DNA from: Mytilus californianus
Taxonomy: Eukaryota > Mollusca > Bivalvia > Mytilida > Mytilidae
Assembly: GCF_021869535.1 (NCBI RefSeq)
Contig: NW_026262582.1
Location: 56,866,851 to 56,930,850, forward strand
Reading direction: 5' to 3'
DNA: 64,000 bases
Below are positions 54,001 to 63,000 of the stretch, one piece after another. Every line of letters starts with the position of its first letter. Positions within the stretch are counted from its first letter, which is position 1. A program made the position numbers and the translations under genes. A model generated the notes under the pieces. The model ran no database searches. It saw nothing but the letters and a program-made list of their open reading frames with translations, and was not told the DNA's origin.

Positions 54001-57000
54001 TATGTTACTTTGTAGAAAGATTTGTCAAGTGTTGCTATCTACATCATAATGTATGTTACTTTGTAGAAAGATTTGTCAAGTGTTGCTATCTACATCATAA
54101 TGTATGTTACTTTGTAGAAAAATTTGTCAAGTGTTGCTGTCTACATCATAATGTATGTTACTTTGTAGAAAGATTTGTCAAGTGTTGCTGTGTACATCAT
54201 AATGTATGTTACTTTGTAGAAAAATTTGTCAAACATTTGAATAAACAGCTATGCATAATAATACATTTACAGAAATACATTAAACAAAGACAAAGCTTCT
54301 TTCCAAGTGTTTTTCAGTTGACCATATCTTTTTGAACTGTTTCGTCTATTTACATAGATGAATACCAATGAATATAAGGGTAAACTACATTTAGGGACTT
54401 TTTCGTAAATGAAAATAATTGTATGATACCAATACTAATAAAAAAAATTACTTAACAGACTTTCAAACAAGAATGTGTCCATAGTACAGGGATGCCACAC
54501 TAGCACTCTCATTTTCTATGTTCAGTGGACAGTGAAATTGGGGTCAAAACTCTAATTTGGCATTAAAATTAGAAAGATCATATCATAGGGAACATGTGTA
54601 CTAAGTTTCAAGTTGATTGGACTTCAACTTCATCAAAAACTACCTTGACCAAAAACTTTAACCTGAAGTGGGACAGATGGACAGACCAACAGACTCACAT
54701 ATACAAATATGTGAATACTAGTTAGTCTTTATGACAAAATAACATTGTGATAAAGTGATGTGATCAGAGAGATTTGTAGCAATAGTAAGAACATTTTGGC
54801 TAAAGTAACATAGAGCACAAGCATGACAAGCATCACCCTAATGTTTTGCCATTGACATGATTGAAAAGATAAATAAAAATACATTTGCTTTGTGAATATC
54901 TTTTTCGGAGACAGTTGTGCCCTAAATTATTTCTGCACATGAACAAGTCAATTAGTCAAAATTTTGCCAAATTTTGACATTTGAGTGTCCTTAACTGAAT
55001 AACTCACGCAGAGTACATTTTAAACCAAAACTTCAAGGTTTATTTAAGAATATAGATTGAGCTTTTCGTCTCTGCAAATCACAGTTTGAAAAACATTTGA
55101 CTTGGGGCCAATTTGGTCCCAGTTCCTTCTCTTATGTCTTAATTTCACATGTACTAGTAATGATAGTTAATGTAAACCTACTCATCAACCCATTCTTTAG
55201 GCTTAGTCCATGTTGATTCTTCAGTCTTGCTATTGTAGTAATACTTTTTTCCCATTGTATGTTTTGAGGTACTGATGTGCTCTGACCAATCACCACATAC
55301 TCGAAGGGCAGTTTTTGTAAGCTAAAATATAAAGACCATATAATATTTTGAACCTTCAGTGGTTTTATTTTCAAGAAAAAAAAAAGAAATTTAGGATCTT
55401 TTGTACCTCCTGTCTATGTCTTTATTTTGAGCTTTCTATGGGCTGATACACATGTATTGAAGTTTACTACTAGCTATCAATTTGTATGAAAACAAGTTTC
55501 TATATAAAGGATGATGCCAATAAATTTAATATGCTAATGAATCAAACAACAATCAGATATAACTTAATAATAAAATTGTCTTTACTTGTCATAATAACAT
55601 TGGTTTTAACGTCATTCCGTTTAGTAGTGCCTCAGAACAGACAAGGCATAATAACATTGGTTTTAAAGTCATTCTGTTTAGTAGTGCCTCAGAACAGACA
55701 AGGCATAATAACATTGGTTTTAACAGACAAGGCATAATAACATTGGTTTTAAAGTCATTCCGTTTAGTAGTGCCTCAGAACAGACAAGGCATAATAACAT
55801 TGGTTTTAAAGTCATTCTGTTTAGTAGTGCCTCAGAACAGACAAGGCATAATAACATTGGTTTTAAAGTCATTCCGTTTAGTAGTGCCTCAGAACAGACA
55901 AGGCATAATAAAATTGGTTTTAAAGTCATTCCGTTTAGTAGTGCCTCAGAACAGACAAGGCATAATAACATTGGTTTTAACGTCATTCCGTTTAGTAGTG
56001 TCTCAGAACAGACAAGGCATAATAACATTGGTTTTAACAGACAAGGCATAATAACATTGGTTTTAACGTCATTCCGTTTAGTAGTGTCTCAGAACAGACA
56101 AGGCATAACAACATTGGTTTTCATGTCATTCCGTTTAGTAGTGCCTCAGAACAGACAAGGCATAATAACATTGGTTTTAAAGTCATTCTGTTTAGTTGTG
56201 CCTCAGAACAGACAAGGCATAATAACATTGGTTTTAACGTCATTCCGTTTAGTAGTGTCTCAGAACAGACAAGGCATAATAACATTGGTTTTAACAGACA
56301 AGGCATAATAACATTGGTTTTAACAGACAAGGCATAATAACATTGGTTTTAACGTCATTCCGTTTAGTAGTGTCTCAGAACAGACAAGGCATAACAACAT
56401 TGGTTTTCATGTCATTCCGTTTAGTAGTGCCTCAGAACAGACAAGGCATAATAACATTGGTTTTAAAGTCATTCCGTTTAGTTGTGCCTCAGAACAGACA
56501 AGGCATAATAACATTGGTTTTAAAGTCATTCCGTTTAGTAGTGCCTTAGAGCATGCTTGGAGGATGCTCGGAGCTTTTTAAGTAGGCTCTTCTCAGCAGT
56601 TAATGTGACAATAATTATCACATGTATTATGATTCATTAAGATGTCAGTCAAATCTACACCACTTCTATGATAAGGAAAGTAGAGCATTATAGAGGAAGC
56701 TCCATTAACACCTGTGTAAACATCTGGTCTATTCAAATACATTTTGCATGAAATTTTACATAACTATAAAATAGATTAGAAATTCTTCAACAGTGCTGTG
56801 TAATGCTTGGAAAGAATTCTCAAGTCTCCACAAAAAGTAAAAGTCGTTTAAATATTTTCTTATTATATTTAATAATCATTCCTTTTTTTCTAATAAAAAA
56901 ATTCTCATATTTTATAATTAGTTGATATGATTAAAAAATAGTTTATTTTATATAATATGCTACATAAAAGTTACCAAGACACAAACAACAGTCAGGTGGC

Positions 57001-60000
57001 GATACTAAACAAGTAATTTTTTTTAGTCACTTTTATAAGTATTTTTTGTTTTTAAAAATTATTTAATAACTCAATTGTTATTTTAAATGACAAATAAATC
57101 ATGGACTAAACATGCTAAATGTAGTTTTTAAGAACTTTTATATCATTTCAATAAATAAAATTAAGTATTTATCCAATTTGATATGAGTATAGAGAGGTTA
57201 CTTTTAATTAATGACAAAAATATTACTTTAATAAATTATTTTATACAACTTCAAAAAACTTAGTACTTACAATTATTCAAGGAATATATGTAATTGCTTT
57301 TGATTAAGATTCAAATTATAAATAACTTCAAGTCTTAATATCTAGTTATAACTGTCTATCTCTATGATTTTAAGGGGAAATTATATTTTAATAGCCCCAA
57401 GAGGCCAATCTTTGACCAAGAAGTGTGTCATCAGAAAAGCAGTTAGTGCTTGTTGAGGATTTAACTTTACCCAGGGTTCGACACTAACGCTAGTCCGCTA
57501 GCCAGAGACTAGTAAAAATTAGGGAGGGCTAGTAAAGTTTTCATCACAGTAGTCTGACGGGCTAGTCAAAATTTTGTTTAAAACTAGGAATTTCACAAAA
57601 TTTTAATTGTCAACAAATCCCAGATTTTTTGATGATCTTTGCTGTCTTTATTGTACAGTTTATTCACGTATATTTTGATTGTCAGACATTTTTTAACATG
57701 AAACTTACTTTTTGGGGAGGGGAAAGAAACGGAAACAATGATGGTACTTAATACATTGAAAACCATGTGTGTTACAAACGCCTTGATAATTCTAATCAGA
57801 AACCTGGATCTCAAAAGTGCTTTCATAATATCAAAATAATAATTTACATACATTACTACCGATACCATCACTGTTTGGGAAAAATGTACAACTTATTGGG
57901 AGGAATTTTAAGCCATTTTTTTGGTAATTGGGAATTTTCTCTAGGGGAAAAAGCAGTATTTCGAATGTAATTTGAGGCAAACAATATCACTGAATTATTG
58001 TCATAAAAACAAAATTATAGGTCTCTGCAAGGATTTGTATACTACTTGGTCTCTGGTAAAAATATACAGATTTTTAGGAATAAAATCTTGTCCTGCAAGG
58101 GCAAACCTTTCCTCTTTTGTGGGTGTATTTTTAAATCCCTAACTTATCCATCTTCATTAAAGACACTAGTAATAATGATAAGTAAAATGAGGATGATGAT
58201 GAAGTAATGATCTAAAGGGGTCTTCAAAATAAGTCGAACACATTCTGAATATAGATGATTAAAATATGATTTATTTTTTTTTGGGGTATTTTTTATTAGC
58301 AAACCAGTGAAATTTCATGAAATAAAACATGTTCAAAACCCTCTGGAAATGCTCAAGAACACAGGATTTAGCTTCATTTGTATCAAAATTTTCTGGGGGG
58401 GCATGCTCCCAAACCCTCCTAGATAGGGTCGTAGGGCTAGTTAAATGACAAGAGGACTAGTAGAATAATAATTTTACTAGCCCTGCAGGCTAGTACATAC
58501 ATAAAGTTAGTGTCAAACCCTGTAAATTATATATGTAAAATGTATATTTCATGGGGAAAATAACCAGATGTCAGTGAAAATTTGTTAAAGCTAGTAAAAC
58601 CTGTATGAATGGACACCTAAAAAATAATATTAACAGAAGTTACTTATTCATGATATAGAAGTAATATTTGAAACAGCCTCGTTTTCAACATAACTTGTGT
58701 AGGTAATTTTTAAAATTACTGTTTAAGTAATGCCCCTAACTAAACAATGGTTATTTTTTTTTTTAAATACAATGTAGCAGACTAAGTTCTTTTATAAAAA
58801 ATTATGGCTACTTTAAGAAAAGTTGTAATTCATAAGTGGAAGCCTGGTTTGAGGGGATATTAATACCACCATTGTTTTCCGTCTAGTACGTCTCTCTTTA
58901 CATGGCATTTTTTTTTTAATTGTGCAGATTTAGTTTTGTTTTAAATAAAGAAATACTTGGCATGAGTAAAATTATTTTCCCCCTATAAGTCTTTGTTTAA
59001 TTGTCATGATCGTTATATTAAAAAAAAATGTGCAGAATTTATCTATAAATAAAGAAATACTTGACATAAATTAAGTTTTATCCTATCCTGTCCTGTACTA
59101 CAGTGAAAATAAAGCATAACTTTTCAGTGCATATAATAAAGTAAACATCACCAGAAGTTAACCAATCAAATTCTCTCCCCCTTTTCCCCCTGTAGAATAT
59201 AGTATATTTTTATTGCTTTGAAACACCCAAGATACATGTTTACAACTCAAAAAACTTTTCTGCAATGAAATGGAGGGTTAATTTCAAACAACTGTCAAAT
59301 TAAATGGAATATAAAAAAGATCAACCCTATTTCGCATGAAACTGAATGTACTATGTTTTGGTAGTACGGTTATAAATCAATAACCATAGTTTGTGTCTTT
59401 GATGACTTTTATATTTCATTTTATCTATTTATTATAAATTTTAAATTTTAAATATAAAATTTGAGTGTTTTTTGTATCATGTGTATTGAAAAAGAATGAT
59501 AATTATTAAGAAAATGTTTTAAAATCATTTTCATTCTGTGAAGACTTGATACCAAGCATTGTACAGTACTATTGAAGAATTTCTCATCTATTTTATAGTT
59601 TTGTAAAATTAATGCAAGATTTGTTTGAATACAGAATAGACCAGATGTTTACACAGGTGTTAATGGAGCTTCCTCTATAATGCTCTACTTTCCTTAATAT
59701 AAAAGTGCTATAGATTTGATTGACATCTAAATGGATCATTATAATTATTGTCACATAAACTGCTGAGAAGAGCCTACTTAAAAAGCTCCGAGCATCCTCG
59801 TAAGAATAAATCTATGATCCCTTGGTAGTGCCTCAGAACAGACAAGGCATAATAACATTGGTTTTAATGTCATTCCGTTAAGTAGTGCCTCAGAACAGAC
59901 AAGTCATAATAACATTGGTTTTAAAGTCATTCCATTTAGTAGTGCCTCAGAACAGACAAGGTGATTGTAATATAAGCCCCCACTCTAAAAATTCAGGAGT

Positions 60001-63000
60001 CAAATCCTCATTTCAGTTCATGACACCTTGACAAGTCTTCAAATTCATGCCACTGTGATGACTTTTAAAAAATTTACAAAACAAGTATTAAACTGAGAAA
60101 AGCTGTTGGTTTTAATAAGAGCATACATACATTAACATAATACATGTGATGTCTTTCTATTTGTATTGTCTCTTACCTCAGTCTTCTTATCTCTGTTGTC
60201 TTGGCTATTTGACTTGAAATGTGCTCCATTCTGACTTCTATCATTTGATCTGGATGTATGATTGACATTACTTGATCCTGAAATAATGTATTTTACATTG
60301 CTTTTATACTAGTTACAAATTTATGTATTTTTCATCAGAGACAGGTTGATACTAGATATCACAGAGACAGTGGCAACAAAAAATGTCACTTGCAGCTGTA
60401 TTTTGTCCCAAGTTGAAATCATAAATCCATTTTGCAACATTACTGATGCCCACCCCTGGGACTGGTGCAAAGAATTTAGTAATTTTTTTAAATAAAACAG
60501 CATCAAAGTTATATGTATGTATGCAACATGGACAGTCTTGACAATGCCATATGAAAGCTATAGAATTTTCTTTCTTCAAATTCTTTTTAATTAGTTTATT
60601 TAGAAACGATATCATGGATATGGAGAGATAGACCACTGTTCAAGAGGTCAATTTTATTCCTTATTTATAAAGAATTTTGGGGAAAAAAAGTGTTTTGAAA
60701 GTAGAATTTACATTACCCCAATTATAAAATTATGGTTTTAACATTGAATTTCTTAAATATACTGGTAGATCGATAAGTGTTTCTGAGGAAGGGATATTGT
60801 GTGTTATGTAATAACAGCTCAATCTGGGAGGAATTTCATTTTATATTTGTCAACATACATATCGGTTATTTTAGACCAAGACATGGGTATGATTATGACG
60901 ATAAACATGATAAAATAAACAAGCATTCTGTGAGTATTGCATGGCAATACATAGTCCCCTACCAGTTAAAAATTCATTGTATTTGAACAAAATTCTGACT
61001 TATTATACTATTACTTGTCATCATGGTCATGGTGAAAACTATATACCAATTTTCAAATCAATATCTTCAAGCATGATGAAAAAAGTGCTGAAAACTGATT
61101 ATTTGAGTGAATTTTCTAAGTCCAAGGACCATAACTCTGCACAAAATCATCAGACCGTAACAAAATTCGAACTTGATCTGTAATTTGTCATGATAAAACA
61201 ATACACCAAATATCAAATCAGTATCTTCCAGCATGAAGGAAAAAAGTGTGGAAAACTGATTTGCCGGACTGACGGATGGACAGACAGACGGATGGAGTGC
61301 AAACCGAAAGTCCCCTTCGACTTCGTCAGAAGGGGACTAATAAATTCACATAAATTGCAAGTACATGGTTCTGTCAACAGATCAAGTTAGTTTCAAAATT
61401 ATATGACAGTGTTCACGCCTGCCCTAAATAGAAGGGCGGCCCACCCTTGGTGCCCTTACCCCGCCCTTCTGCCCTCCAAAGCAAAAGAATGCATCCCTCT
61501 GCCTTTTCAAAAAAATAAAATTTCCAAAATTCATGCCCGTCTGCGTTTCCGGTAAAATTGTTACCTGATTGTGTAACACTCATTAACTGACAATGGGATT
61601 AAGTTGAACACCTAATTCTTTTGGCAGTTTTATCACCTTTGTTAATGATTGTTGTTTATGTACAGCATGTACAACAGAAAAAAATTATTTCAGTAGGCAA
61701 TAACATAAAAATAAAATCTAAAACAATTTTAAAGGCATACATAGATAGTTTTGACTAAATTGGTAAAAAAATGTTTTGTTTCATAAACATGAGTATGAAA
61801 TTTAAAGAAGAATCAAAGAAATTTGTACTTTGAACATAACATGATTGCACCACTTCCTGTTTTACTTCTTGTATTTTATAATCCTCCTTACATATAGGAG
61901 CACTCAACAAATGCTTGTTTTTATGGAGAAAAAAGTAACTGTTTATATCTTCTGCAATATATGCATCAATATAATATGATCATCTCCTGTCTCACCTGTT
62001 ATATTTATAAAACTCCTTACTTAGGAGCACTTTTGTGCATTTAAAAATACTTTTTTGTAACAATTCAAATGATAATAAAACACTTTCAATAACATATATA
62101 CTATAATGTTTGAACAAGTTATATAAATGTAGATAATTCAATTACACTAAACATTCAATTTTGCATGTATAACTCCATCTTTCAAAACTATACTTGTTTA
62201 TTTTTATAGACCATTTGTTGACTGGTATAAGTTATTAAACATTGAAATTTCTGATGATTATTTTCCTTACCAAATGTACAAGTTTGTTTAGATTAACATC
62301 AAAATGATATGCTTTGCTTCATGGTATGATAATTTGATAAAAAAAATTCTTACTGGAACCAACATCAAGAACACAATAATTTCTGAATATGGTTTAAATA
62401 CAACTTATGTTCTCCAACTGAGCATAGCAATATTCAAGGTAATTTATACACTGTCCAACAGTGCCCTTACAATCTTGGTTATTGCGCTTAAGTGCCCTTT
62501 CAGACAACTAGCACCCTTCTGCCCTGAGATTCAAGCTGGAACACTGTATGAACATGTACCATGTGTACTAAAAACCTTAAGGATAATCGTATCACAATCA
62601 TGATAATTGCATTCAGTAAATCTCAAATCTAATCATGCTAATGTATGTGCCAGTTCAAAGTCAGGAGCCTGTAATTCAGTGATTGTCGTTTGTTGCTGTA
62701 AAATGTATATCATAATTGCTTTGCACACAACACAAATCAGACTGTTAGTTTCTTGTTTGAATTGGTTTACATTTGTCATTTCAGGGCTTTTATACATGTA
62801 GCTTGCTATGCGGTACGGTTTTACTCATTGTTGAAGGCTGTAAGGTGACCCATAATTGCCATGATTGCCAACTTCAAACTCATTTGGTCTCTGATAGAGA
62901 GTGTCTCCTTGGCAATCATACCACATATCTTCCTATTTTTATAATATACATTCATGAAATTGTTAAAAAAAAATTAAAAGCTTTCTGAGTCATGATGGTA

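Larger units (their letters stand above)
56561..59798. mobile_element. 3.2 kb long-inverted-repeat (foldback) element
   Basis: The left arm starts AGGATGCTCGGAGCTTTTTA and runs to about 56890. The right arm ends with the reverse complement at 59785-59798 and begins near 59500. Long stretches are identical, for example GGAAAGTAGAGCATTATAGA then GGAAGCTCCATTAACACCTG. It splits the 57-bp minisatellite. No open frame of note. GTAGTGCCT lies on both sides, but as part of the minisatellite unit, so a target duplication cannot be proved. Confidence 0.8.

Noticed and set aside
52731-54335. Long + strand open frames with 17-residue repeats (52731-53252 and 53748-54335) as a cysteine-rich repeat protein
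   Set aside because: They are the only open frame of a 51-bp minisatellite in a WAC intron. Units differ by frame-breaking deletions, and no start context, splice sites or flanking coding sequence support a gene.
20511-56548. CRISPR-like arrays
   Set aside because: The units (29, 51 and 57 bp) are contiguous tandem repeats with no unique spacers, and the genome is clearly eukaryotic.
55743-56549. Open frames with 19-residue repeats on both strands
   Set aside because: Both strands are open only because the 57-bp unit is a multiple of three and lacks stops in those frames; shortened units break the pattern.
57472-58522. Assigning the CAGGGTTCGACACTAAC element firmly to hAT
   Set aside because: The CAGGG ends fit, but the flanking 8 bases (ACTTTACC and TAAATTAT) do not match as a target duplication.
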